From JAKSCF01 sp028279945 (GTDB taxonomy: Bacteria > Bacillota > Clostridia > Peptostreptococcales > JAAYPU01), in contig JANQMT010000013.1 in NCBI GenBank assembly GCA_028279945.1, positions 1-17,745 of the forward strand: a DNA stretch of 17,745 nucleotides, written 5' to 3'. The notes below the pieces were generated by a model. That model saw only the letters and a program-made list of their open reading frames with translations. It was not told the origin of the DNA and did not search any database. A program made the translations under genes and the position numbers. Shown here one piece after another: positions 1-7,892 of the stretch; positions within the stretch are counted from its first letter, which is position 1; every line of letters starts with the position of its first letter.

Positions 1-98
1 AGCCCATCTGCCACCTAAATTTTCTGACCAAATGAACACAAAAAAACGAATATTCATACACCTGCATTCATTTTTCTAGTACTTTTTCGATAACCTGT
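1..98. other. No gene recognised at window edge
   Basis: This is AT-rich sequence before the terminator. One plus-strand frame is open from the window edge for about 25 codons and ends at a TAG near position 79. It could be the tail of an upstream gene, but nothing in it is recognisable and it is not called. Confidence 0.3.
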
Positions 99-141
99 AT
101 AAAATACAAACTACCCGTTTATCAGGTAGTTTGTATTTTAT
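99..141 (-). terminator. Intrinsic terminator of the TRAP operon
   Basis: A perfect 17-bp inverted repeat pairs 99-115 (ATAAAATACAAACTACC) with 125-141 around a 9-nt loop. Read on the minus strand it begins 9 nt after the dctM stop codon, and the stem's own distal arm ends in TTTTAT, giving a short T-run. Its A-rich/T-rich flanks are symmetric, so it could also stop transcription arriving on the plus strand from the left. The stem base is AT-rich, so efficiency is uncertain. Confidence 0.75.
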
Positions 142-149
142 CATAGTAT

Positions 150-1427
150 CTAAATTAAGAATTTCAGAGGAACCAGAACCAATTGTGGGAAAATGATTAA
201 TAGTGCTAAAACAAGTACTTCCACAAGCAAAAACGGCATAATGCCTTTAACCACCTGAGGGAATGTTATCTTACCGACACTACACCCTAAATATAAAACG
301 GTTCCAACGGGTGGTGTAATTAATCCTAGACATAGATTCAGTACCATGACTACAGCGAAATATATTGGGTCAATACCGGCTTGAATGATAACTGGAAAAA
401 GTACAGGTCCAAAAATCAATAGATTAGGTGTTAAATCCATAACCATTCCCATGGCAAATAAGAATATATTGATAATAATCATTAAAGCTAGTGGATGATT
501 GATCATACCTCCAAGCACTGCTGCCAGTTGATTTGGTATTTGAGCTACTGTTATTAACCAGCCAACGGCTGTTGCTCCTGCAACAATAAACATTACGATA
601 GCAGTGCTCCCGGCACTATCTACACATATTCCAATAACATCACGTGGTTTTATCTCTTTGTACCATAATATAGAAACTAGTAATGCGTATATGACAGCAA
701 ATGAACCGGCCTCAGTAGGTGTAAAAATTCCAAATCGAATGCCTCCTACAATAATGATTGGCATGACCAATGCGGGTAGGGAATCCTTTATAATTTCCTT
801 CTGTTCCTTCTTAGTATAAGTACATACGTCGTTATAGCCATGTTTCTTTACAATAACCTTCCATGCAATCATCAAACCTAAACCTAAAAGTAATCCCGGC
901 ACAATTCCAGCCATGAACATCTTAGTAATGGATACGCCTACAGTTGATCCTAAAACAATCATGGGTATACTGGGCGGGATAATGGGAGCCACCATAGCAC
1001 CTGCACATATAAGCCCGGTAGAACGTTCCGGACTGTATCCGTTCGCATACATCATAGGAATTAATATTGCACCTAATGCCGCAGCATCAGCTACAGCACT
1101 ACCGGATAACCCTGAAAAAATAATACTTGCTAAAATAGCTGCATATCCAAGACCACCTTTTAATTTTCCAACGATGATATTTGCAAAGTTAACAATTCGT
1201 CTTGACAATCCGCCTTTAGCCATGATTTCTCCCGCTAACATAAAAAATGGAATAGCCATCAATGAAAAATTATTGGTTCCCATAACCATTTGCTGACTGA
1301 TTATAGAAGGATCAAACACCCCCATATATATCATTAACACAATGCTGCATAGAATTAATATAAAAGCAATGGGTATTCCAAAAAACATAAACAGAAATAA
1401 AGAACCAACGAATATACCTAATTCCAT
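150..1427 (-). CDS. dctM: TRAP transporter large permease subunit (DctM family)
   Basis: This is the large membrane subunit of a tripartite ATP-independent periplasmic-type transporter. It forms the translocation channel and uses an ion gradient to import substrate delivered by the binding protein. The protein is 425 aa, the normal length for the family, and is almost entirely hydrophobic helices. Family signatures are visible: GLSGSAVAD at residues 106-114, PPSIPMI at 151-157, and an early AIPFFMLAGEIM helix. The ATG lies 1 nt after the dctQ stop, with AAAGGAGG inside the end of dctQ, so the two membrane subunits are probably translationally coupled. Substrate cannot be read from this subunit. 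Confidence 0.95.
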   Translation of the reverse strand: MELGIFVGSLFLFMFFGIPIAFILILCSIVLMIYMGVFDPSIISQQMVMGTNNFSLMAIPFFMLAGEIMAKGGLSRRIVNFANIIVGKLKGGLGYAAILASIIFSGLSGSAVADAAALGAILIPMMYANGYSPERSTGLICAGAMVAPIIPPSIPMIVLGSTVGVSITKMFMAGIVPGLLLGLGLMIAWKVIVKKHGYNDVCTYTKKEQKEIIKDSLPALVMPIIIVGGIRFGIFTPTEAGSFAVIYALLVSILWYKEIKPRDVIGICVDSAGSTAIVMFIVAGATAVGWLITVAQIPNQLAAVLGGMINHPLALMIIINIFLFAMGMVMDLTPNLLIFGPVLFPVIIQAGIDPIYFAVVMVLNLCLGLITPPVGTVLYLGCSVGKITFPQVVKGIMPFLLVEVLVLALLIIFPQLVLVPLKFLI

Positions 1428-1428
1428 T

Positions 1429-1914
1429 TTAAGTTTCCTCCTTTATCAATCTGATGACTCGAATTAAATTGACTATTGTATAAATACCCATAGCGATTGG
1501 CGTTATTACAATCAGAATAGAGATGACACCAAATGGCATGCCCGTGGCAGGACTTTCAGATACGGCAGTTATTTCGAAAAATTGAATACCGCCCCATGTC
1601 ACAACGATAAGCGCTATCAAAATAAGTAGCTCTCCAATAATTTGAACGAATATCTTTTTTCGACCTGAAATTTTATCAATGAAAAAAGTAGCTCCCACAT
1701 GTTGATTGTTTTTAAGTGCAATGATTGCCCCCAAAAAAGATACCCATATAAAAAAATATCTTGCAAGCTCTTCTGATTGCGGGAATCCTGAATTAAATAG
1801 ATACCTTAAAAGGGCGTTACCAAAAACTAAAATAACCATAATACTCATGGATAAGAATATAAACATGCTGCATAACTTATCAAATAAATTGTTCTTTTTT
1901 TTCAAATCATCCAT
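1429..1914 (-). CDS. dctQ: TRAP transporter small permease subunit (DctQ family)
   Basis: This is the small membrane subunit that partners DctM in a TRAP transporter. The 161-aa protein has four predicted hydrophobic segments, roughly residues 13-35, 48-65, 87-107 and 125-150. It carries the family-typical ALLRYLF...SEELARYFFIWVSFLGAIIALKNNQHVG stretch between the first two helices. A GGAG sits only about 2 nt before the ATG, an unusually tight spacing, but no better start follows. It lies 49 bp downstream of dctP and directly precedes dctM. Here it is a separate gene and not fused to DctM as in some TRAP systems. Confidence 0.93.
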   Translation of the reverse strand: MDDLKKKNNLFDKLCSMFIFLSMSIMVILVFGNALLRYLFNSGFPQSEELARYFFIWVSFLGAIIALKNNQHVGATFFIDKISGRKKIFVQIIGELLILIALIVVTWGGIQFFEITAVSESPATGMPFGVISILIVITPIAMGIYTIVNLIRVIRLIKEET

Positions 1915-1932
1915 ATCTCCTTTTGAATTTAA

Positions 1933-1956
1933 ACGTAGCCGAATGAACGACTACGT
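1933..1956 (-). promoter_or_regulatory. Intercistronic hairpin between dctP and dctQ
   Basis: On the minus strand ACGTAGTCG pairs with CGGCTACGT (9 bp including one T-G wobble) around a 6-nt TTCATT loop, starting shortly after the dctP stop. Only three T follow, so it is unlikely to be a full terminator. Such hairpins after binding-protein genes commonly protect the upstream mRNA, giving more binding protein than membrane subunits. That role here is inferred. Confidence 0.55.
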
Positions 1957-1963
1957 CTAACCT

Positions 1964-2986
1964 TTATTTTTCGTTTCTTATTCTCTCTGCTAAATCTTCC
2001 ATACCTGGATACTTATCATAGAACCATTGGTACACAGGAGCTTGAGATTCAATCAGTTTCTTTTTGAATGCTTCATCTGGTGTAATAATCTTAATACCTG
2101 CTTCTTCAAGACTTTCTTTGTCTTCAAGATCTTTTCGGATGGACAATTCCCAATTTAGATCAGCGGCTTCGTTTGCAGCATCTATAATAATATTCTGATT
2201 TTCTTCAGATAGGCTTTGGTAGAATTCTTCATTAATTACCCAAAGATTCGGGCTAAATATATGTTTTGTTTCCAGCATATGTGATTGTACCTCATAAATT
2301 TTTGATGCTTTTACTGTAGAGTATGGATTGTCTTGTCCATCTACAACTTTTTGTTCAAGTGCTGTGAATAATTCACTAAAAGGCATAGCGATAGGGTTTG
2401 TGTTAAGAGCCTTTGCCATTTCCACATAGTAAGGGACATTTGGAACTCTTAATCTAAGCCCTTCAAAATCTTCAAATTTTGATATTTCCCTATTAGAAGA
2501 GATTTCTCTGAACCCATTCACCGTCCATGCTAAATTTCGAACGCCAGCCTTTGGGATTAATTCTGTTACAATCTCATCGCCAAGGGGCCCTTGTAAAACT
2601 TTACGTGCATGTTCCCAGCTGTCAAATAAGAACGGAATTTCTGCTACAGCAATAGACGGCGCATCTTTTGATATCATAATTCCAGGTACACCCATTTCAA
2701 CAGAACCTTTTTTGACACTATCTATAAATGTATCTTCAGACCCCAATTGGCTGTTAGGATATATCTGAACCTCAATCTGATTATCAGAGTTTGTTTCTAC
2801 TAATTCTTTAAATTTTTCTAAAGCTATATTTTGAGGATGATCAATTGCATACCAATTTGCAATTTTAATCTTGATCGTTTTTTCTGACGGTGTACCTCCT
2901 ACTTCGCTTTGCTCATTTTTGCCACACCCTCCCAAAGTTAATAACAATGTTACGATTAATAAAACGGATACAATCTTTTTATTCAT
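1964..2986 (-). CDS. dctP: TRAP transporter solute-binding lipoprotein (DctP family)
   Basis: This is the extracytoplasmic binding protein that captures the substrate, probably an organic acid, and hands it to DctQM. The start at 2986 is chosen over an upstream in-frame GTG at 3031 because GAGGAGGG lies 6 nt before it and the protein then begins with a proper signal peptide. The 340-aa product has a Lys-rich N terminus, a hydrophobic stretch and a lipobox ending at Cys21 (LGGC), so it should be lipid-anchored in the single membrane of a Gram-positive cell. GLRLRVPNVP holds Arg180, equivalent to the arginine that clamps the substrate carboxylate in this family, and a VDGQDNP motif follows. This resembles the DctP/SiaP class; dicarboxylate, sialic acid or sugar acid cannot be distinguished. 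Confidence 0.93.
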   Translation of the reverse strand: MNKKIVSVLLIVTLLLTLGGCGKNEQSEVGGTPSEKTIKIKIANWYAIDHPQNIALEKFKELVETNSDNQIEVQIYPNSQLGSEDTFIDSVKKGSVEMGVPGIMISKDAPSIAVAEIPFLFDSWEHARKVLQGPLGDEIVTELIPKAGVRNLAWTVNGFREISSNREISKFEDFEGLRLRVPNVPYYVEMAKALNTNPIAMPFSELFTALEQKVVDGQDNPYSTVKASKIYEVQSHMLETKHIFSPNLWVINEEFYQSLSEENQNIIIDAANEAADLNWELSIRKDLEDKESLEEAGIKIITPDEAFKKKLIESQAPVYQWFYDKYPGMEDLAERIRNEK

Positions 2987-3055
2987 TTTATTCCCTCCTC
3001 TTATCTTTTTGTAATACAAACTAAAAATCACCTTGATGTGTTTTTTTATAATGCT

Positions 3056-3070
3056 CTAATCATGAACCAT
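3056..3070 (-). CDS. Possible 4-codon leader minicistron upstream of dctP
   Basis: A near-perfect Shine-Dalgarno AGGAGGTG (3081-3074, minus strand) precedes an ATG at 3070, but the frame closes after Met-Val-His-Asp with TAG. A second short frame (Met-Ile-Arg-Ala-Leu) overlaps it. It lies in the predicted 5' leader of dctP, about 70 nt before the dctP start. It may be a translated leader, a ribosome standby or mRNA-protecting site, or the scar of a lost gene start. Only the sequence pattern is direct; any function is inference. Confidence 0.35.
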   Translation of the reverse strand: MVHD

Positions 3071-3109
3071 ACACACCTCCTCTAAATTGAATTTTAAAAT
3101 ATAGTATTC

Positions 3110-3124
3110 GCAAACATTATGCCA
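3110..3124 (-). promoter_or_regulatory. Sigma-54 (RpoN) promoter of the TRAP operon
   Basis: On the minus strand the sequence TGGCATAATGTTTGC matches the sigma-54 consensus TGGCAC-N5-TTGC, with GG (3123-3122) and GC (3111-3110) separated by exactly 10 nt. Transcription would start near 3098, giving a leader of about 110 nt to dctP. No well-spaced sigma-A promoter was found nearby on this strand. Sigma-54 promoters need an enhancer-binding ATPase; none is encoded in the window, but a palindrome sits at the right distance upstream. Confidence 0.65.
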
Positions 3125-3228
3125 TTTTGTTCTTTTAAAAAAAATTCTATTTCTTAATTTGTGAATTTATCTACATATTTACTGTAGCATATTTGTACTT
3201 TAACTACAAGAGCGCAATTAAAACATTT

Positions 3229-3248
3229 CATAAATATGCATATTTATG
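3229..3248. promoter_or_regulatory. 20-bp perfect palindrome, candidate activator site
   Basis: CATAAATATGCATATTTATG is a perfect 20-bp palindrome centred at 3238.5, about 140 bp upstream of the predicted sigma-54 start of the TRAP operon. This is within the usual range for enhancer sites bound by RpoN-dependent activators. It is also about 140 bp upstream of the polC -35 box, so a role at polC is less likely. AT-rich DNA makes AT palindromes common, though 20 bp without a mismatch is notable. Confidence 0.45.
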
Positions 3249-3279
3249 TTTGATTTGCGGATAATCACCATCCATTTTA

Positions 3280-3303
3280 GATGCTTTTTAGCATCATGAT
3301 GCT
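3280..3303. promoter_or_regulatory. Cluster of GATGCT half-sites with 14-bp palindrome
   Basis: GATGCT occurs at 3280-3285 and 3298-3303, with its reverse complement AGCATC at 3290-3295 between them. The second pair forms a perfect 14-bp palindrome, AGCATCATGATGCT (3290-3303). The arrangement suggests cooperative binding by a dimeric regulator, for the TRAP operon or polC. It has no T-run suited to a terminator on either strand. Confidence 0.3.
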
Positions 3304-3376
3304 CTTACGCATAATTTTTAAATATAATTGCTGCTACTTTTTTGTGCCTTTTTTCTCCAAAAAATGAATTAATAAA

Positions 3377-3405
3377 TTGTATCCCTATAGAGGATATCTT
3401 ATAAT
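3377..3405 (+). promoter_or_regulatory. Sigma-A promoter of polC
   Basis: TTGTAT (-35, 3377-3382) and a consensus TATAAT (-10, 3400-3405) are separated by 17 nt, with a predicted start near 3412, about 30 nt before polC. The polC Shine-Dalgarno AAAGGA (3428-3433) follows. This makes polC expression independent of any upstream gene. Confidence 0.8.
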
Positions 3406-3441
3406 AGTATAGATGGTTGAGAATACGAAAGGACAGATTGA

Positions 3442-6400
3442 ATGCAACAAATTATTAATGAAAATATTAGTTGGGAACAGCTTGGAGGTTATAAAAATAA
3501 GTGTTCTATAGAAATTGAAAAAGCTGTTTATATAAAAACAAGTAAAAAATTGAATGTACATATAAAACTGAATTTTATTATTCCTTATCAATGTATTAAT
3601 GATATAAAGAAAATCATTTCTGATCGTTTTTCTTTTGTGGAGGACGTAGACTTTTCTTATTCATTTAGAGATATGATTTTTTCTCAAGAAGAGATTATAA
3701 AAAGTTATTTGGAATATTTATATGATCAAACTGAAAGTGAAAAAACATACTTAGTCAATGCCATTATAAAAGATAAGTACGAGTGGAATTCAGATGGGGA
3801 ACTAAAGATTTATGCACTTGGTGATACTGCTGTTAATGAAATGAATCGCTATTTCAGCCAAACCTTTTCTCAAGCATTTAATGAACATTTCGGTATTCAA
3901 GTTTCCGTGGTCTTCATCAATTGCCAAGACACATATACCCAATATCTGGACAATAAAAAAGAGATGGCAAAAACCATCGTAAAAGAGAATGCTGTTCAAG
4001 AAAAAACAGCACCTAAAAAAGAGAGCAAACCAAAGCCAAAAACAAAAGCTGAAGGTATAATACTTGGCAAAAGCATTACTGATGATCCTATAAAGATAAA
4101 CGAGATCAAAGAAGAATCAAAATCGGTTTGTATCGAGGGGTTTGTCTATGATAAGCAAAGCAGAGACATAAGAAACGGTAAGAAGCTGGTTAGTCTAGTA
4201 ACCTCAGATCACACTGATTCCATAGCGGTAAAACTATTTTTAAATGAAGAGAAGTTTAATGCTTTGGATAGTAATGTTCAAATAGGAGATTTTCTCAGAA
4301 TAAAAGGATCGACTTCTTTTGATGATTTTGAAAAATGTATTGTAATGATGGGAAAAGACATTTCAAAAAAAGTACGAGAAACTAGAACGGATGAATGTCA
4401 AGATAAAAGAGTCGAGTTACATATTCACTCCAAAATGAGTGCCATGGATGGTTTGATTAATCCAGGTGAAATCATTAAAAAAGCAGCTGAATGGGGGCAT
4501 AAAGCTGTGGCGATAACCGACCATGGTGTTGCACAAGGTTTTCCCGATGCTATGAGTGCTGCAAAAAAACATGGCATTAAAGTATTATATGGCGTAGAAG
4601 GGTACTTGGTAGATGATTTATCAACAGGTATGAATGACTTAGGAAGGTACCACCTAGATAGTGAATATGTAGTATTTGATTTAGAAACCACAGGGTTGTC
4701 TTCCAGAAATGATGAAATCATTGAGATAGGGGCTGTCAAAGTTAAGGATAGGCAAATAACAGATGTTTTTCAAACCTTGATTCGACCGAATAAAAATATA
4801 TCTTTAGAGATTACACGTTTAACAGGCATCAGTAATGAAATGGTGCAGGCCCAACCTCCAATAGAAGAGGTGTTTCATGACTTTATGGCATTTATAGGAG
4901 ATCTGCCTTTAGTTGCCCATAATGCTGCTTTTGATGTGGCATTTTTAAAAGAGGCTTGCAGTAAATTTGGAAGCATATTGACCAATGATGCCATTGATAC
5001 GATTAAGCTTGCTAAGATTTTGCTTCCGAATCTTAAAAAATATAAATTAAATGTGGTAGCATCCCACTTAAAAATATCAATGAAAAACCATCATAGAGCA
5101 GATGATGATGCTAAAACTGCGGCTCAAATCTTAATTAAACTCTTTGAGCTTATGGAAAAAGACGGGCTTAGAACGATTTCTGACCTTGAAAAAAATAAGA
5201 ATAAGATTGATTACAAAAAATTAAAAACGTATCATGTCATTATTTTAGTTAAAAACTACATTGGACTCAAGAATTTATATAAAATCGTTTCAGAGTCACA
5301 TATGAATTATTTTTATAAGAAGCCAAGAATTCCTAAATCTTTATTAAATCAATATAGAGAAGGTTTGATTGTGGGCTCTGCTTGTGAGGCCGGCGAAATT
5401 TATCAAGGTGTTTTAGAAAATAAATCCAATGAAGAACTAAAACGTTTAGCGGCTTATTATGATTATTTAGAAGTGCAGCCCTTAGGAAATAATCAATTTT
5501 TGATTGATCAAGGCAGAGTTAAAGATGAAGAAGAATTAAAAGACATTAATAGAGCCATTATTACATTAGGGGTGCAATATAATAAACCTGTTGTTGCCAC
5601 TTCGGATGCCCATTATGTTGAGCCGGAAGATGGTATGTATCGAAAAATACTGATGGCAGGACAAGGCTTTAAAGACTTAGAAAATGATGCAACCTTATAT
5701 TTTAGAACAACTCAAGAGATGTTAAATGAATTTAGTTATTTAGATCATGAAACGGCACGTAAGATAGTTATTGACAGTCCATCTTTCATTAGCGACAGTA
5801 TAGAAGAAATACTGCCGATTCCTTCAGGCACGTTTCCGCCGTCCATTGAAGGGTCAGAAAATATGTTAAGAGACATGTGCTGGGAAAAAGCGAAGAGTAT
5901 TTATGGTGAGAACTTACCTGAAATAGTAGCTAAAAGACTGGATAGAGAACTGACTTCTATTATCTCCAATGGCTATGCCGTGATGTATGTTATTGCACAA
6001 AAACTGGTGGGAAAATCTTTAGAGGATGGATATCTGGTAGGGTCAAGGGGATCTGTAGGATCATCCTTTGCAGCTACTATGAGCTCCATTACAGAAGTTA
6101 ACCCACTACCGCCTCATTATATTTGCAGTAGTTGTAAACATTCAGAGTTTATTTTAGACGGCTCTTATGGATGTGGTGTGGATATGCCCGATAAAAATTG
6201 TCCGGTTTGTAATGCGCCTTATTATAAAGAAGGATTTGATATACCTTTTGAAGTATTCTTAGGATTTGAGGGTGACAAAGAGCCTGATATTGACTTGAAC
6301 TTTGCCGGAGAATATCAGCCCAATGCACATAAGTATTCCGAAGAACTGTTTGGCAGCGACAAGGTCTTTAGAGCCGGAACCATAGGCACCGTAGCCTTTA

Positions 6401-7704
6401 AAACAGCATACGGTTTTGTAAAGAAATACTATGAAGCGAAAAATGATGAAGTCAGCAAATGGGAAATAGAGAGGCTGTCTCAATGCTGTACAGGCGTAAA
6501 GAGGACCACAGGACAGCACCCGGGCGGCGTTATGGTTGTACCTGCCGACAAAGATATTTATGATTTCTGTCCCATTCAATATCCTGCAAATGACGGTACA
6601 TCAGGAATCATTACCACTCATTTTGACTACCACTCTATTAGTGGCCGGCTGTTGAAGTTAGATATACTAGGGCATGACGTGCCAACTATTATTCGAATGC
6701 TGGAGGATATGACCGGTGTATCACCTTTTGACATACCATTAAAGGATGAGAAAGTAGATGAATTATTTTTATCCGTTGATCCATTAGATATTAAGGAAGA
6801 GAAGTACAGATACCAATTGGGAAGCTTTGGTATTCCGGAGTTTGGAACAAAATTTGTTAGGCAGATGCTTATTGATACACAGCCTTCAAGCTTTTCAGAT
6901 TTGATTCGTATTTCCGGTTTGTCACATGGTACGGATGTATGGTTGAATAACGCACAGGAATTTATTCTGAATGGAACGGTAACGCTAAAAAACGTCATAT
7001 CCACCCGGGATGACATTATGAATGATTTAATACTAAAAGGTGTTCCCAACAAGATATCTTTTAAGATTATGGAAAACGTTAGAAAGGGTAAAGGCCTCTC
7101 TGATGAAGATGAAGCAATCATGAAAGAAAATAATGTTGAAGACTGGTATATAGAATCTTGTAAGCGGATTAAATACATGTTTCCCAAGGCACATGCGGTT
7201 GCGTATGTTATGATGTCTTATAGAATTGCCTATTTTAAAGTGTACCATCCATTAGCATTCTATGCCGTATTTCTCACCATAAAAGTAGGGGATTTCAATG
7301 CAGATGTTATATTTAAAGGAAAAAAGGAAATACTAAAACGTATTGAGGAACTAGAAAGCAATGGAAATAAGGCAACACAAAAAGAAAAAGATGAATTAAC
7401 GGTACTAGAAGTGGTATATGAAATGAATAGCAGAGGGCTTGAATTTCTACCGGTAGATATTTCCGAATCCGAATCCGGTAAATTTATTGTGAAGGATGGG
7501 AAGCTATTACCTCCATTTTTAGCCTTACAAGGTGTAGGCGAAAGTGCAGCAGAAGCCATAGTAAGAGAAAGACAAAAATCTGTATTTTCTTCTGTTGATA
7601 ACATGAAAAATAGAGCAAAGCTTAACAAAACTGCTATTGAAGCGCTTAATAATCATGGCGTGTTGAGAAATCTACCGGAATCAGACCAATTATCCTTATT
7701 TTAG
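3442..7704 (+). CDS. polC: DNA polymerase III alpha subunit, Gram-positive type (PolC)
   Basis: This is the replicative DNA polymerase of low-GC Gram-positive bacteria, which carries its own 3'-5' proofreading exonuclease. The protein is 1420 aa, full length for the family. Order: N-terminal domain; OB fold at about 220-310; PHP start HIHSKMSAMDG at 327-337; inserted DEDDh exonuclease with D413/E415 in DLETTG, HNAAFD at 493-498 and HRADDD at 551-556; rest of PHP; and the polymerase core with PDIDLNF, whose D949 and D951 are the likely metal ligands. Cys895, 898, 920 and 923 form the zinc-binding element typical of PolC. KAHAVAY and a C-terminal QLSLF end complete it; QLSLF is the usual beta-clamp binding motif. 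The start is supported by AAAGGA 8 nt upstream. Confidence 0.98.
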   Translation: MQQIINENISWEQLGGYKNKCSIEIEKAVYIKTSKKLNVHIKLNFIIPYQCINDIKKIISDRFSFVEDVDFSYSFRDMIFSQEEIIKSYLEYLYDQTESEKTYLVNAIIKDKYEWNSDGELKIYALGDTAVNEMNRYFSQTFSQAFNEHFGIQVSVVFINCQDTYTQYLDNKKEMAKTIVKENAVQEKTAPKKESKPKPKTKAEGIILGKSITDDPIKINEIKEESKSVCIEGFVYDKQSRDIRNGKKLVSLVTSDHTDSIAVKLFLNEEKFNALDSNVQIGDFLRIKGSTSFDDFEKCIVMMGKDISKKVRETRTDECQDKRVELHIHSKMSAMDGLINPGEIIKKAAEWGHKAVAITDHGVAQGFPDAMSAAKKHGIKVLYGVEGYLVDDLSTGMNDLGRYHLDSEYVVFDLETTGLSSRNDEIIEIGAVKVKDRQITDVFQTLIRPNKNISLEITRLTGISNEMVQAQPPIEEVFHDFMAFIGDLPLVAHNAAFDVAFLKEACSKFGSILTNDAIDTIKLAKILLPNLKKYKLNVVASHLKISMKNHHRADDDAKTAAQILIKLFELMEKDGLRTISDLEKNKNKIDYKKLKTYHVIILVKNYIGLKNLYKIVSESHMNYFYKKPRIPKSLLNQYREGLIVGSACEAGEIYQGVLENKSNEELKRLAAYYDYLEVQPLGNNQFLIDQGRVKDEEELKDINRAIITLGVQYNKPVVATSDAHYVEPEDGMYRKILMAGQGFKDLENDATLYFRTTQEMLNEFSYLDHETARKIVIDSPSFISDSIEEILPIPSGTFPPSIEGSENMLRDMCWEKAKSIYGENLPEIVAKRLDRELTSIISNGYAVMYVIAQKLVGKSLEDGYLVGSRGSVGSSFAATMSSITEVNPLPPHYICSSCKHSEFILDGSYGCGVDMPDKNCPVCNAPYYKEGFDIPFEVFLGFEGDKEPDIDLNFAGEYQPNAHKYSEELFGSDKVFRAGTIGTVAFKTAYGFVKKYYEAKNDEVSKWEIERLSQCCTGVKRTTGQHPGGVMVVPADKDIYDFCPIQYPANDGTSGIITTHFDYHSISGRLLKLDILGHDVPTIIRMLEDMTGVSPFDIPLKDEKVDELFLSVDPLDIKEEKYRYQLGSFGIPEFGTKFVRQMLIDTQPSSFSDLIRISGLSHGTDVWLNNAQEFILNGTVTLKNVISTRDDIMNDLILKGVPNKISFKIMENVRKGKGLSDEDEAIMKENNVEDWYIESCKRIKYMFPKAHAVAYVMMSYRIAYFKVYHPLAFYAVFLTIKVGDFNADVIFKGKKEILKRIEELESNGNKATQKEKDELTVLEVVYEMNSRGLEFLPVDISESESGKFIVKDGKLLPPFLALQGVGESAAEAIVRERQKSVFSSVDNMKNRAKLNKTAIEALNNHGVLRNLPESDQLSLF

Positions 7705-7733
7705 TTGCATATCCTCTTGTCATGTGCTATACT
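7705..7733 (+). promoter_or_regulatory. Sigma-A extended -10 promoter of the rimP operon
   Basis: TTGCAT (7705-7710) is followed after 17 nt by TATACT (7728-7733), which is preceded by TGC, an extended -10 element. The -35 box begins at the first base after the polC stop codon. The predicted start is near 7740, giving a leader of about 150 nt to rimP. The promoter is upstream of the hairpin at 7772, so that hairpin lies within the leader. Confidence 0.7.
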
Positions 7734-7771
7734 AAAGACTGGTTAAAGCAATTGATTTTTTTGTCAAAGAT

Positions 7772-7802
7772 AGAGTGGGAGAAAAACCCACTCTTTACTT
7801 TT
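7772..7802 (+). terminator. Intrinsic terminator or attenuator in the rimP leader
   Basis: AGAGTGGG (7772-7779) pairs with CCCACTCT (7787-7794), an 8-bp perfect stem with a 7-nt A-rich loop, followed by TTACTTTT. It would terminate polC transcripts. It also lies about 32 nt downstream of the predicted rimP-operon start, so it can act as an attenuator. The T-run is interrupted, allowing read-through. Confidence 0.65.
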
Positions 7803-7832
7803 AGGTAAAGTGAAATAATTTATCCATTTCAC
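7793..7832 (+). promoter_or_regulatory. Further hairpins in the rimP leader
   Basis: CTTTAC (7793-7798) can pair with GTAAAG (7805-7810), overlapping the last two bases of the terminator stem. GTGAAAT (7810-7816) can pair with ATTTCAC (7826-7832). A longer pairing of CACTCTTTAC with GTAAAGTG would disrupt the terminator stem. These are possible alternative folds for an attenuation switch, but the stems are short and AT-rich. Confidence 0.3.
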
Positions 7833-7892
7833 AAAGAAAAACAGAAAAACGCTTGCTTCACATGTTCAAAAAGGGTAAAAGGAGTGGAATAC

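Noticed and set aside
913..1296. 127-codon plus-strand open frame opposite dctM
   Set aside because: It is antisense to the clearly conserved DctM permease, has no convincing ribosome binding site, and its sequence follows the codon shadow of that gene.
2987..3031. N-terminal extension of dctP from an upstream GTG
   Set aside because: The extension would place 15 charged and aromatic residues before the signal peptide, has no Shine-Dalgarno, and contains the real GGAGGG site used by the ATG at 2986.
3022..3049. Possible plus-strand terminator near the start of dctP
   Set aside because: The ATCA-CCT-TGAT stem is only 4 bp despite the following T-run, and no plus-strand transcript is expected to end there.
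6627..7187. 186-codon minus-strand open frame inside polC
   Set aside because: It is fully antisense to the conserved PolC polymerase domain, is rich in Ser as expected for a shadow frame, and shows no recognisable domain.
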